Assembly: GCA_016787295.1 (NCBI GenBank)
Contig: JAEUUX010000294.1
Span: 1-37,965 of the forward strand
Reading direction: 5' to 3'
Source: Chitinophagales bacterium
GTDB taxonomy: Bacteria; Bacteroidota; Bacteroidia; Chitinophagales; UBA2359
Length of the DNA: 37,965 nucleotides
This document shows, in pieces, positions 25,803-33,271 of this stretch. How positions within the stretch are numbered: position 1 is the stretch's first letter; the number at the start of each line of letters is the position of its first letter. The notes below the pieces were generated by a model that saw only the letters and a program-made list of their open reading frames with translations, was not told where the DNA came from and made no database searches. Both the position numbers and the translations under genes were made by a program.

Positions 25803-26378
25803 ATGCCCAAACAAACAAACCGACAAACAAATACCGACATGCCCAAACCTAAATTTATTGTCATAGACACCTCGATTTGTTGCTTGTATTTTGATATTCA
25901 ATATATGAATACACACGAAACAGAAACTCCTGCTACTGTAAGAGCTGCTATTGAGCGCGAAACAGTAGCAGGAGCAAAAATGATTTTGCCTTTTGTGGTT
26001 ATCATCGAAACCGGTAATCACATTGCTCATATTGCTGACGGGAATATCCGCCGCATTAAAGTAGAGGAATTTACAACTTTTGTTACAGACTGTTTAGAGG
26101 GGAACAGACCTTGGATGCCATTTAATGGGCAAGATAGGTTATACACTTTGGACAAAATGAAGGAACTATTAGAAACATGGAAGGGACGAGCCATACCTAA
26201 TAAAGATTCTATAGGAGACGTTAGTATTACAGCAATAGCTGAATTTTATGCTTGTGCAATGTCAAACTATGATGTACTAATTTACACTCTTGATGAAGGT
26301 TTAAGAGCTTATAGCCCTTCTGAAAGGGCTAATGAACTATTAAACGTACCTGCTCCGCCAAGACGCAAAAAAAATTGA
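25803..26378 (+). CDS. PIN-like nuclease, partner of the cassette ATPase
   Basis: The product is 191 residues, with the start fixed by AGGAGG eight bases upstream; an internal ATG at 25839 is also possible. I do not recognise a named family, but the acidic pattern fits a PIN-domain ribonuclease. Asp22 lies in FIVIDTSI, Glu69 in FVVIIETGN, Asp139 in SIGDVSITAIAEFYA, and Asp164 in VLIYTLDEGLRAY, in the D-E-D-D order and strand context of VapC-type enzymes. It is longer than a typical VapC, with an insertion between the second and third acids (about 80-130) that could contact the ATPase. No antitoxin-like gene is present, so the ATPase is the likely controller. The TGA stop overlaps the first bases of the right 60-bp repeat. 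Nuclease activity is inferred. Confidence 0.78.
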   Translation: MPKQTNRQTNTDMPKPKFIVIDTSICCLYFDIQYMNTHETETPATVRAAIERETVAGAKMILPFVVIIETGNHIAHIADGNIRRIKVEEFTTFVTDCLEGNRPWMPFNGQDRLYTLDKMKELLETWKGRAIPNKDSIGDVSITAIAEFYACAMSNYDVLIYTLDEGLRAYSPSERANELLNVPAPPRRKKN

Positions 26379-26436
26379 TATTTCCAAATCTATCACTGTT
26401 CCTGCTAAGGGGATTTTGATTATGGAGTTGAGGTAA
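26377..26436 (+). repeat. 60-bp direct repeat, right copy (orphan amylase 3' end)
   Basis: This is an orphan duplicate of the amylase gene's last 60 bases, TAA included, beginning within the PIN-like stop codon. It also encodes the C-terminal residues and stop of the convergent membrane-protein gene. This is therefore likely the ancestral junction, where the amylase and membrane-protein genes once overlapped tail to tail. Confidence 0.95.
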
Positions 26437-27034
26437 TAGAGGTTTGGCTTATTTCATCTTTCGTTATCCATAGTTCATAACTTCCTGAATCTGTTGAATC
26501 AGGGTATTGTTGCAAAATATGTTTGTTATCTACCGATTTTGTTATCAAGGCATATTTATAATAAGGTTGTTTTCCTTGCGGGATTTTTACTTCGGAAAAG
26601 AAAATCGTATCGTTGCGAATTTCATATTTTCCTGTTATTTTGCTGAATGCAAAACAGACACGTTTTTCTACAAAATTATGGTTTTGCTTTAGCTTAAAAG
26701 TTGTCATGCAATTAGCACTGCCTTCTCTTTGTGCTATCAATACATCTTTTCCTTCCCATTGTTCAAAGTCGATTATTCCGTTGGGATGGCAGTAGATTAG
26801 CGCCAAAATTATTGTCATAAAAACAATCAGGCTATTTCTGCTTGAAAGCCTAAAATTTTCTCTTATGGCAAGTATGATTTGTTGTAATAACACTAATACC
26901 AAAACAAAAAAGACTCCCATCAATATTACAAAAATTGGCATACTTATACTTCCAAATTTTGTTTCCCAGAAATAGGTTAAATTGATGATGATGAAAAAAA
27001 TAATGGTAAAACTGACAATGATTTTTCTTTGCAT
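26420..27034 (-). CDS. Hypothetical membrane protein with C-terminal soluble domain
   Basis: The product is 204 residues. Three membrane helices occupy about residues 5-22, 32-52 and 66-83 (IIVSFTIIFFIIINLTYF, MPIFVILMGVFFVLVLVLL, NSLIVFMTIILALIY). A roughly 120-residue mostly beta domain follows. It contains the stretch GKDVLIAQREGSANCMTTFKLK and a D-T-I-F-F strand, resembling the short lipocalin-like extracytoplasmic domains often found in Bacteroidota hypotheticals. I do not recognise the family and assign no function. Its stop codon and last residues lie in the right-hand 60-bp repeat. A strong hairpin separates it from bamA upstream. Confidence 0.78.
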   Translation of the reverse strand: MQRKIIVSFTIIFFIIINLTYFWETKFGSISMPIFVILMGVFFVLVLVLLQQIILAIRENFRLSSRNSLIVFMTIILALIYCHPNGIIDFEQWEGKDVLIAQREGSANCMTTFKLKQNHNFVEKRVCFAFSKITGKYEIRNDTIFFSEVKIPQGKQPYYKYALITKSVDNKHILQQYPDSTDSGSYELWITKDEISQTSITSTP

Positions 27035-27111
27035 AGTTTCGAAACCGTAATTTTGGTGGTGTAAAACTGCTTGTTTTAGTACAAATGTTCAAATCGTTAC
27101 TTCCTAAAACC

Positions 27112-27158
27112 AATTTCCCTGCTAATTATCGTCAAACAAACGAATTAGCAGGGAAATT
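27112..27158 (-). terminator. Terminator hairpin downstream of bamA
   Basis: Perfect 16-bp arms (27112-27127 and 27143-27158) enclose a 15-base loop, 36 bases after the bamA stop in the direction of transcription. In that direction the stem is followed by GGTTTT, a weak U-tract. Confidence 0.7.
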
Positions 27159-27193
27159 TATTTTGTGATATGCAACAAATAATGTGGAGTTTT

Positions 27194-29863
27194 TTATTCA
27201 GGGTCAAAACCGAGAACTACACTAAATCTACCATAGTCGCGGATAAATTCGCCCAAAGTTCTTTTCTTACTTGTGGCAGTTGGGTCGCTATTATTGGCGT
27301 TGAGAATTTTATCAAAACCAATGCCATAGTCAAAACCTAAGATACCAAACATAGGTAAATAGATTCTTGCTCCCAAACCTGCTGTGCGTTTGATGTCAAA
27401 GGGATTGAAACTGCGGAAACTTTTCCACGAATTACCGCCCTCGACAAAGGCTTGAACATATATAGTAGAACTTGGATTGAGGGTCAAAGGGTAGCGCAAT
27501 TCTACGGTATATTTGCTCATAATAGGGTCGCCTTCTCGCAACGAGCTACCTGCAAGGGGAACGGTTACTTGTTCGGTCTCATAGCCGCGCAGTGCATAGA
27601 TGTCTTTGCCATAGAGGAAGTTGGCACCACCCAAACCAAGACCGTCGCCACCAATTTCGAATTTCTCTAAGATAGGAAAACCAATGTCAGGATTATAGTA
27701 GCCTACGATTCCCATTTTGGCAGCCGTCCGCAAAACGAGGTTGCCCACAATGGGTGTAAACCATTCGGCTTTGAGTTTCCATTTATGGTATTCTGCAAAT
27801 TTGTATTTCTCGTTGGTAGGAAGGTCACTGTAGTTGCGTTCGTTGAGCAAAGAATAAGGAGCGGTGAGGGCTAAGGTTAAAGAGAAGTTGGAGCCAGAAC
27901 GTGGATAAATAGGTTGGTCTAAGGAGTAGCGTGCCAAAGTGGTTCGGAAGCTAAGGTTATGCACTACGCCATTGCTGACCGTAAAATCGTTGGAGTTTTT
28001 GAGATTAAAAAATTGGTAATTGATTTCGTTTTGGAGCGTGAAGTTATCATCGGGCCAACGCAACCTGCGTCCGATACCCACAGACCCACCAATGATATAG
28101 CGCAAACGGTCGTTGGATGTGCCTGTATAATCTTGGAAAATGCGCGAGGTATAGGCGCTAATGGTGAGGGCGTTGGGTTTTTTGCCGCCGAGCCAAGGTT
28201 CGGTGAAGGACGCATTGATACTTTGAAACGCCTTGCCTGTGGATTGCAGACGAAAACTAAGTCGCTGACCGTCGCCACTAGGTATGGGATTCCATGCTTC
28301 TTTTTTGAACAAATTGCGAGCAGAGAAATTGTTGAACGAAACGCCTACTGTGCCGATAACACCCGTGCCACCCCAGCCTGCGGATAATTCCAATTGGTCG
28401 GCGGGTTTTTCAGATACTTTGTATTCTATGTCAACAGTTCCTTTGGAAGGATTGGGAATGGGGTTAACTTCGGTTTTTTCGGGGTCAAAATAACCCAAGT
28501 TGGCAATTTCGCGCGTGGTACGAATGATGTCGGAACGACTGAATTTGGTGCCAGGATAAGAACGGATTTCGCGCCGAATGACGTGTTCGTTGGTTTTGGT
28601 GTTGCCCGAAATAATGACTTTGTCGATGGTGGCTTGTGCGCCTTCGTAGATGTTGATATCAAGGTCGATGGAGTCGCCTTCGACGGCTTTCTCGACGGGT
28701 GTGACCTGGAAGAACAGATAACCGTCGTCCATGTAGAGCGAACTAATGTCGTTGGCGTTGGGGTCTTGGAAAATGCGGGTTTGTAGCTCGGATTGGCTAT
28801 ATCTGTCGCCTTTTTTGATGCCCAAAATTTGGCTTAACAGCTCAGAAGGATATTTGTTGTTGCCGCGAAAGGTGATGTTGCGAAAATAGTAGAGATTGCC
28901 TTCGTCGACGTTTATTTTGATGTCGATGGTGCGGTCGTTGATGGAGTAGATGGTATCGTAGGTGATTGTAGCATCGCGGTAGCCGAGGTTATTGTAGTAG
29001 TCGATGAGGGCTTCTTTGTCTTTTTGGTATTCGTCTTGGTTGTATTTGGAGGAAGAAAATAGACGGAAGCGAAAGATATTGTCATCGATGTAGTTCAAAG
29101 CGTCGCCAATGGAGAAGTCGCCGAGATAGTTGAAAGGATTGCTCTTGATGGCGTTGGTTGCTACATCTTGTGGTTTGCGAGGAAATAGGCGCGAGCGTTC
29201 TTTGGTGTCTTTCATCTGTTTTTTGAGCTTTCGCGAGGCTGTATTATTGTTGCCCGAAAAGTAAATATTACCAATATGCACCTTTTCGCCACGATCAATG
29301 TCTAGTAATAATATAAGGCTGTTGGTAAAAAGGGTATCGGGTTGCATGGTGGTGTTGATGTGGGCATTAAAATAGCCTTTTTCGCGATAATGGTCGAGGA
29401 TAATGCCTTGTGTTTTGGACAAAAGGTCGTCGTCTACTATTTTGCCGCGCACCAAACCTATTTTGTCGCGCAAATCATCTTCGTCGCCCTTTGGAATGCC
29501 TTTGAAAGCGTATTTGGAAAGACGTTCGCGCTCTTTTAATTCAAATTGAAGGAACACTACATCGTTAACAAAGCGTGTGGCGTAAATTTTTATGTCTGAA
29601 AATAAGCCTTGTTTCCACAAAGCACGAATGCCATTGCCTATGTCTTCGCCGGGAATGGTGATTGTTTCGCCTACAGACAAGCCTGATAGGTTGATAAGGA
29701 CGTTGGGGTCTAAATACTTTGTTCCTTTTACTTCAATGCCGCCAATTTGATAACGTTGTGGGTTTGTAAAATTGGTGGTGTTGGTGTTTTGTCCTACAAT
29801 AGTGGGGGAAAAAAATAGGATTTGGATACAAAATATGGTTAACAGGAACCGCTGGATTGTCAT
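27194..29863 (-). CDS. bamA: Outer-membrane protein assembly factor BamA
   Basis: The product is 889 residues. A signal peptide covers 1-24 (ends TIVGQ). Five POTRA domains span roughly residues 38-480, with repeated family signatures such as IGGIEVKGTKYLDPNVL, VHIGNIYFSGNN, FRNITFRGNNKYPSELL and IDKVIISGNTKTNEHVI. A 16-strand Omp85 barrel follows (about 490-889) with the conserved LRGYE loop-6 motif near 757. BamA folds and inserts beta-barrel proteins into the outer membrane and is essential in Gram-negative bacteria. The protein ends FSVVLGFDPE, three residues past the usual terminal aromatic of the beta-signal. Length is in line with Bacteroidota homologues. It is probably transcribed alone, since a terminator hairpin lies downstream and 528 non-coding bases upstream. 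Confidence 0.96.
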   Translation of the reverse strand: MTIQRFLLTIFCIQILFFSPTIVGQNTNTTNFTNPQRYQIGGIEVKGTKYLDPNVLINLSGLSVGETITIPGEDIGNGIRALWKQGLFSDIKIYATRFVNDVVFLQFELKERERLSKYAFKGIPKGDEDDLRDKIGLVRGKIVDDDLLSKTQGIILDHYREKGYFNAHINTTMQPDTLFTNSLILLLDIDRGEKVHIGNIYFSGNNNTASRKLKKQMKDTKERSRLFPRKPQDVATNAIKSNPFNYLGDFSIGDALNYIDDNIFRFRLFSSSKYNQDEYQKDKEALIDYYNNLGYRDATITYDTIYSINDRTIDIKINVDEGNLYYFRNITFRGNNKYPSELLSQILGIKKGDRYSQSELQTRIFQDPNANDISSLYMDDGYLFFQVTPVEKAVEGDSIDLDINIYEGAQATIDKVIISGNTKTNEHVIRREIRSYPGTKFSRSDIIRTTREIANLGYFDPEKTEVNPIPNPSKGTVDIEYKVSEKPADQLELSAGWGGTGVIGTVGVSFNNFSARNLFKKEAWNPIPSGDGQRLSFRLQSTGKAFQSINASFTEPWLGGKKPNALTISAYTSRIFQDYTGTSNDRLRYIIGGSVGIGRRLRWPDDNFTLQNEINYQFFNLKNSNDFTVSNGVVHNLSFRTTLARYSLDQPIYPRSGSNFSLTLALTAPYSLLNERNYSDLPTNEKYKFAEYHKWKLKAEWFTPIVGNLVLRTAAKMGIVGYYNPDIGFPILEKFEIGGDGLGLGGANFLYGKDIYALRGYETEQVTVPLAGSSLREGDPIMSKYTVELRYPLTLNPSSTIYVQAFVEGGNSWKSFRSFNPFDIKRTAGLGARIYLPMFGILGFDYGIGFDKILNANNSDPTATSKKRTLGEFIRDYGRFSVVLGFDPE

Positions 29864-29960
29864 TTATTATATTTTTTTGTGGTGCTTGGAATTATGTTTG
29901 AAATGAATGTTGATGCTGTTGTTGTTTGTTTTAAAAGTTTTATTGTTTGTTGTTTTTTTT

Positions 29961-29978
29961 ACTGATACAAGTATCAGT
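29961..29978. repeat. Palindromic leader of 21-bp array 2
   Basis: ACTGATAC and GTATCAGT form perfect 8-bp arms around AA, preceded by a T8 run and followed by ACTACCTGAGT directly before the array. The same sequence stands before array 3 at 33243-33260. Confidence 0.9.
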
Positions 29979-29989
29979 ACTACCTGAGT

Positions 29990-30157
29990 GGGTTGTGAGT
30001 TCTAACGTTTGGGTTGCGAGTTCTAACGTTTGGGTTTGGAGTTCTAACGTTTGGGTTTGGAGTTCTAACGTTTGGGTTGCGAGTTCTAACATTTGGGTTG
30101 TGAGTTCTAATGTTTGGGTTTGGAGTTCTAACGTTTGGGTTTGGAGTTCTATTGTTT
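29990..30157. repeat. 21-bp tandem array 2 (8 units)
   Basis: There are eight units of the form GGGTTGCGAGTTCTAACGTTT, variable only at a few positions (TGCG/TGTG/TTGG, AACG/AACA/AATG/ATTG). It fills much of the 528-base gap between the GNAT gene's 3' end and bamA. Units share an AACGTT palindrome. The minus-strand frame reads as heptads (ELQTQTL) but I see no sign that it is a gene. Confidence 0.93.
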
Positions 30158-30159
30158 GA

Positions 30160-30266
30160 GTGGCGAAGCGCGTTAGGGATGCGGAGGGTGGCGTTAGCCA
30201 GTGCGTAGCTTGTCGAAGCACCGCAGCGAAGCGAAGCCCGTAGCAGCCCGCCCGTAGGGAACGCCC
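30160..30266. repeat. Dispersed REP-like repeat, copy 2 (inverted)
   Basis: This is an inverted relative of 20159-20262, starting GTGGCGAAGCGCGTTAGGG and ending AACGCCC. It begins two bases after the last unit of array 2, so the two repeats form one composite block. The remaining 30267-30391 is AT-rich with nothing I can support. Confidence 0.8.
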
Positions 30267-30391
30267 AAAAAAATTAATAAAATATTATTGGACTGCTTGG
30301 GCTACATGAAGGGGGATTTGTTTGTGTGCTGGCGCTGTGTATTTGCTGTTTTGTTTAAACGAAAAAAGGGCTTAAATGGTTGCCTTTGGGT

Positions 30392-30982
30392 TTAACATTT
30401 TTTGGCAAGGTGGTTTTTGATGTGGTTGTTCCATTCGTTTTGTAGGACACTAAATATCACGGAGCTTCGGAGTGTGCCATCGGGACGAATGTAGTTGTTT
30501 CGCAAAATGCCTTCTTGGGTGCATCCGATGCTTTTCATGGCGTTGATGCTGTGTTGGTTGAGGGTGTCGGCGCGGAGTTCTATCCTGTTGTTGTCTAAGG
30601 TTTCGAGGGCGAACTGTAAAAGGAGGTATTTGCAATTGGGGTTGATGCCTGTGCCTTGAAAGTTTTTGCCGTACCACGTATAGCCGAGTTGCATGGTTTT
30701 GTATTGGGGCTGAATGTCATAAAAACGGGTGCTGCCTGCATATTGTTGGGCTTGTTTGTCAAAAACAATGAAGGGGTATTCTTTTTGCATTTGGCGATTT
30801 TCTATGGCTTTGTCGATGTATTGGCGGAGCAGTTCGGGCGTGTGGGCTTGGGCAAGGGAATATTGCCAAAGGGCGGGTTCGTTGGTGGAAAAAGGGAGCA
30901 GGTATTGGTAGTCGGTGGGTTGTAAGGGGCGGAGTAGGACGCGCTGGTTTTCGAGGAGGTAGTCTTTTTGGTAGTCTATCAT
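30392..30982 (-). CDS. GNAT family N-acetyltransferase (RimJ/RimL type)
   Basis: The product is 196 residues and cytoplasmic. The opening RVLLRPLQPTDYQYLLPF, the strand KTMQLGYTWYGKNFQGTGIN in the acetyl-CoA-binding region, the LETLDNNRIELRADTLNQHSI segment and the ending GCTQEGILRNNYIRPDGTLR are typical of RimJ/RimL-like acetyltransferases. These modify protein N-termini or small amines. The canonical Q/RxxGxG pyrophosphate loop is present as FQGTGIN with an altered final position. The gene lies 12 bases after the DUF4340 gene, so the two are probably cotranscribed. Confidence 0.9.
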   Translation of the reverse strand: MIDYQKDYLLENQRVLLRPLQPTDYQYLLPFSTNEPALWQYSLAQAHTPELLRQYIDKAIENRQMQKEYPFIVFDKQAQQYAGSTRFYDIQPQYKTMQLGYTWYGKNFQGTGINPNCKYLLLQFALETLDNNRIELRADTLNQHSINAMKSIGCTQEGILRNNYIRPDGTLRSSVIFSVLQNEWNNHIKNHLAKKC

Positions 30983-30994
30983 GGGGGAGATGGT

Positions 30995-32035
30995 TTATGG
31001 TTTGGTGGTGAAATCGGAGTAGCGCTGAAAAAGGTTGCCAAAGTTGTATTGTTGGACAATCATCATGTCGTTGTTTTGATGGACGAAGGCGAAAAAGCGG
31101 TCTTGGTCGAAGGGTATGGGGTTGCCTTTGCGGTCAAACTGGGTTTTGCTTCGTTGTGTGATGGGCATGTAGTAGATGGGGACGGCTTGGATTTGGTTTT
31201 GTTGGTTTGTGACGGTGATGGTGCAAAATGGCTTGGCTTTTTGTATTGAGTCGATGCGGGGGTGTTCGTTGGCGTAGGCTTCGGCATATTTGAGCTGGTA
31301 TAGTTCAATGTATTGTTTTATTTTGTCGGTGCTGGTGGTGGTGTTTTTTTGTAGTTCGGGGTGTGTGGGCTGAATGGCGGGGCTTTGGGGGTTGTTGTTG
31401 TCGATGGTGAAGGAATAGTTGGGGAAAAAGTTGTCGTAGTTGAGGGAGATGGCTTTGATGTCGGAGGGTTTGTATTGGAAAATGACGAGGTCACGCCAAT
31501 CGGGTTCGAGGGTGGAATAGCGGGAGAGGAGGTGTCCGTCGTGTCCGAGAACTTGTATGACGTAGGGATATTTTGCGCCTTCGAGGAGGGCATAGGTGCC
31601 AAGTCTGTCGTTGGTTAAGCCGCCAAGATGGTATTTATGAACGGGTTTTTGGTTGGGCGTGGTATAGAGTTCAATGGTTTTGAGAGGTTGCTCAAACATT
31701 TTTTGGACGTTGGGCAGGGCTGCTTGTGATACGCCTGACTGTGTGGTGACGGTGGCAACGGTTTGTAGGAGTTGGTGAATGGCACTGGGACGAACGGGGT
31801 AGCGCTGGTTAACAAGCCAATGGTCATTGTCGCGACGGCTGAGGGTTATTTTGTTTTTTTGGTTGTCGGTGATGATGATTTGGTTGATGGCGGTGGTGTC
31901 TTTGAAGGCAAATTTGGTGTCGGAGGTGGGAATGTTGCTGGTGTGGTTGTTGGTGCTGTTGTTGCGTTTGAATAAAAATGCTATGGTGAGCAAAATAATG
32001 AGGACGATGGATAGGATTTTGGTAGTTTGATTCAT
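30995..32035 (-). CDS. DUF4340 domain-containing membrane-anchored protein
   Basis: The product is 346 residues. One N-terminal membrane helix (about 6-22, ILSIVLIILLTIAFLF) precedes a long extracytoplasmic part. DUF4340 marks are the opening strand FAFKDTTAINQIIITD, then ITLSRRDNDHWLVNQRYPVR (the W-x-V-N-x-x-x-x-R pattern), and a later YPYVIQVLGHDG with RDLVIFQYKPSDIKAISL. Members sit next to Gld-type ABC transporters or stand alone. Function is not established. It precedes the GNAT gene by 12 bases. Its upstream flank is a 1.5-kb repeat-rich gene desert. Confidence 0.85.
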   Translation of the reverse strand: MNQTTKILSIVLIILLTIAFLFKRNNSTNNHTSNIPTSDTKFAFKDTTAINQIIITDNQKNKITLSRRDNDHWLVNQRYPVRPSAIHQLLQTVATVTTQSGVSQAALPNVQKMFEQPLKTIELYTTPNQKPVHKYHLGGLTNDRLGTYALLEGAKYPYVIQVLGHDGHLLSRYSTLEPDWRDLVIFQYKPSDIKAISLNYDNFFPNYSFTIDNNNPQSPAIQPTHPELQKNTTTSTDKIKQYIELYQLKYAEAYANEHPRIDSIQKAKPFCTITVTNQQNQIQAVPIYYMPITQRSKTQFDRKGNPIPFDQDRFFAFVHQNNDMMIVQQYNFGNLFQRYSDFTTKP

Positions 32036-32053
32036 GTTGTTGGGTTTTTGGTG

Positions 32054-32089
32054 TTTATATTGAAGAAAATACTTTTCGGATTTGATAAT
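32054..32089. repeat. 36-bp direct repeat, left of hairpin element A
   Basis: This segment recurs at 32518-32553 with a single A/G difference. The two copies bracket hairpin element A, and this copy lies just upstream of the DUF4340 start codon. Confidence 0.85.
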
Positions 32090-32130
32090 GAATGATGTTA
32101 TGTACTTGTCTCAAAATGCAACATCAATTA
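32087..32130. repeat. 44-bp exact direct repeat, copy 1
   Basis: This segment recurs identically at 32932-32975. It overlaps the 36-bp repeat by three bases and runs into the start of hairpin element A. Confidence 0.85.
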
Positions 32131-32457
32131 ACGGCAATTTACTATTCCTCCAAATGCTGCTTTCGTAAGTGAAAAATGGTGATTCTGCTTTTTTGCTCAC
32201 CCAAAAAAGCAGCAAAAAAGGGTGTTTTTTTTCGAGTGGATTCGTCCGGCGTGCTGTGGTCTTTGCTTAATTTTGTGGTAGCAAGCAAAATGGTGCGAAA
32301 ATTGTCTGTTTTGTTGTATTAGCTACCACAAAATGTAGGCAATCGTTGAGGCGTTTTATCGTTTTTTGTTTGTTTAGCCGTGGCTTCGGTGCCTCAACGA
32401 CCGACTACAGCACTATTTCGGATGACGAAAATTAGTGTAGGCAGATGTACGTTTTTT
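32112..32457 (+). repeat. Four-hairpin element, copy A
   Basis: This is about 346 bp, homologous in the same orientation to 34981-35327. Stem arms are H1 32189-32197/32211-32219 (TTTTTTGCT), H2 32270-32282/32322-32334 (ATTTTGTGGTAGC, 13 bp), H3 32343-32352/32391-32400 (TCGTTGAGGC, 10 bp) and H4 32411-32420/32426-32437 (imperfect). The H2 and H3 arms are identical in both copies while their loops differ. No convincing protein is encoded. Confidence 0.85.
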
Positions 32458-32517
32458 GTGACCGCAATTATTCGACTGTCAATATTTTACAAAATCCGAA
32501 GACTGTATTCAATTTAG

Positions 32518-32553
32518 TTTATATTGAAGAAAATGCTTTTCGGATTTGATAAT
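32518..32553. repeat. 36-bp direct repeat, right of hairpin element A
   Basis: Second copy of 32054-32089, differing at one base. The segment between the two copies is 428 bp and contains element A. Confidence 0.85.
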
Positions 32554-32684
32554 TTGATAGCGACATTATTAAGTGGTATTTCTGAAAATAGCAACAAAGT
32601 ATTTAAATAAACCCTGAAAGGGTGATAGGTTTATAGCAAAAAAACGGAACAAAAAAAGGCATAAACCCCAACGGGGTGAAATGT

Positions 32685-32788
32685 GTCATGTTTTATCAAA
32701 CAAATGCCACCCCGTCGGGGTTTATGTTAATTATTCTATTATTTTGAGGCTATAAACTTGTCACCCCGTCGGGGTTTCTATTATTTTG
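32685..32788. repeat. Direct repeat with CCCCGTCGGGG palindromes, copy 1
   Basis: This roughly 104-bp block holds two ACCCCGTCGGGGTTT units about 50 bp apart and is repeated at 33056-33160. A reverse-oriented relative (AAACCCCAACGGGGTGA) lies just upstream near 32655. Similar GTCGGGG palindromes are scattered in many Bacteroidota genomes. Confidence 0.8.
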
Positions 32789-32931
32789 ATATTGTAATCT
32801 TGTCAGCTAATCGGTTTGTTTTGATAATAACAAATAACAGGTCGTTATCAGATTGTCATTATCAAATATCACGCATTTGTCATTTTTTTAGAACAACGCA
32901 AGCTAAAACTACTTTTTAATGTCGTTATCAA

Positions 32932-32975
32932 AATGAATGATGTTATGTACTTGTCTCAAAATGCAACATCAATTA
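32932..32975. repeat. 44-bp exact direct repeat, copy 2
   Basis: Identical to 32087-32130. It stands alone here without the following hairpin element. The stretch 32789-32931 before it holds nothing I can support. Confidence 0.85.
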
Positions 32976-33055
32976 GATAAGGACATTAGGTGGTATTGTA
33001 AAAAGGATAATGGTAAAAATGCTAAGGCAAATAAAGCTTGACGGGGTGGAATAAT

Positions 33056-33160
33056 GTCATATTTTGTCGAATAATGTGTCACTCCGTCGGGCTTTATGTT
33101 GATTATTCTATTGTTTTGAGGCTATAAACTTGTCACCCCGTCTGGGTTTTTATTGTTTTG
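33056..33160. repeat. Direct repeat with CCCCGTCGGGG palindromes, copy 2 (decayed)
   Basis: Second copy of 32685-32788 with several substitutions that spoil the palindromes (ACTCCGTCGGGC, ACCCCGTCTGGG), suggesting decay. A TGACGGGGTGG relative precedes it at about 33039. Confidence 0.75.
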
Positions 33161-33242
33161 GTGTTGGTTTATGTTTTTTTTAAGAAAATTGCCTTTTTGT
33201 TTTTCTTTGAAGAAGGGATTTTTGTTGTTTATTGTTTTTTTT

Positions 33243-33260
33243 ACTGATACAAGTATCAGT
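33243..33260. repeat. Palindromic leader of 21-bp array 3
   Basis: This carries the same T8 run, ACTGATAC/GTATCAGT palindrome and ACTACCTGAGT spacer as at 29961, again directly before the array and in the same orientation. Confidence 0.9.
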
Positions 33261-33271
33261 ACTACCTGAGT

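Larger units (their letters stand above)
24451..26436 (+). mobile_element. Putative acquired two-gene cassette (ATPase + PIN-like nuclease) inserted at the amylase 3' end
   Basis: This 1986-bp unit consists of a promoter-like element, the ATPase gene, the PIN-like gene and the right copy of the 60-bp repeat. The amylase gene keeps an intact end through the left repeat, as happens with integrative elements that target gene 3' ends. Arg codons support foreign origin: I count 9 AGA among 23 in the ATPase gene and 6 AGA/AGG among 12 in the PIN-like gene, against no AGA in the amylase. No integrase or transposase is inside, so how it moved is unknown. A tandem-duplication or recombination origin is also possible. 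Confidence 0.6.

Noticed and set aside
24451-26436. Classical insertion sequence or transposon carrying the ATPase-PIN pair
   Set aside because: There is no transposase or integrase gene and no terminal inverted repeats. The boundaries are long direct repeats of a gene end instead of short target duplications.
29961-29978. The array leader palindrome as a Rho-independent terminator
   Set aside because: On the plus strand the T-run precedes the hairpin, and on the minus strand an A-run follows it, so neither direction gives a U-tract after the stem.
29940-30221. Minus-strand frame of 93 residues with ELQTQTL heptads, as a coiled-coil protein
   Set aside because: It is a direct read-through of the 21-bp array and the REP-like repeat, both non-coding in character. 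All frames stay open because the period is a multiple of three.
31063-31975. Several overlapping frames on both strands inside the DUF4340 gene
   Set aside because: They are low-complexity Pro/Ser/Thr or Gly/Val peptides that arise as shadows of the real minus-strand frame.
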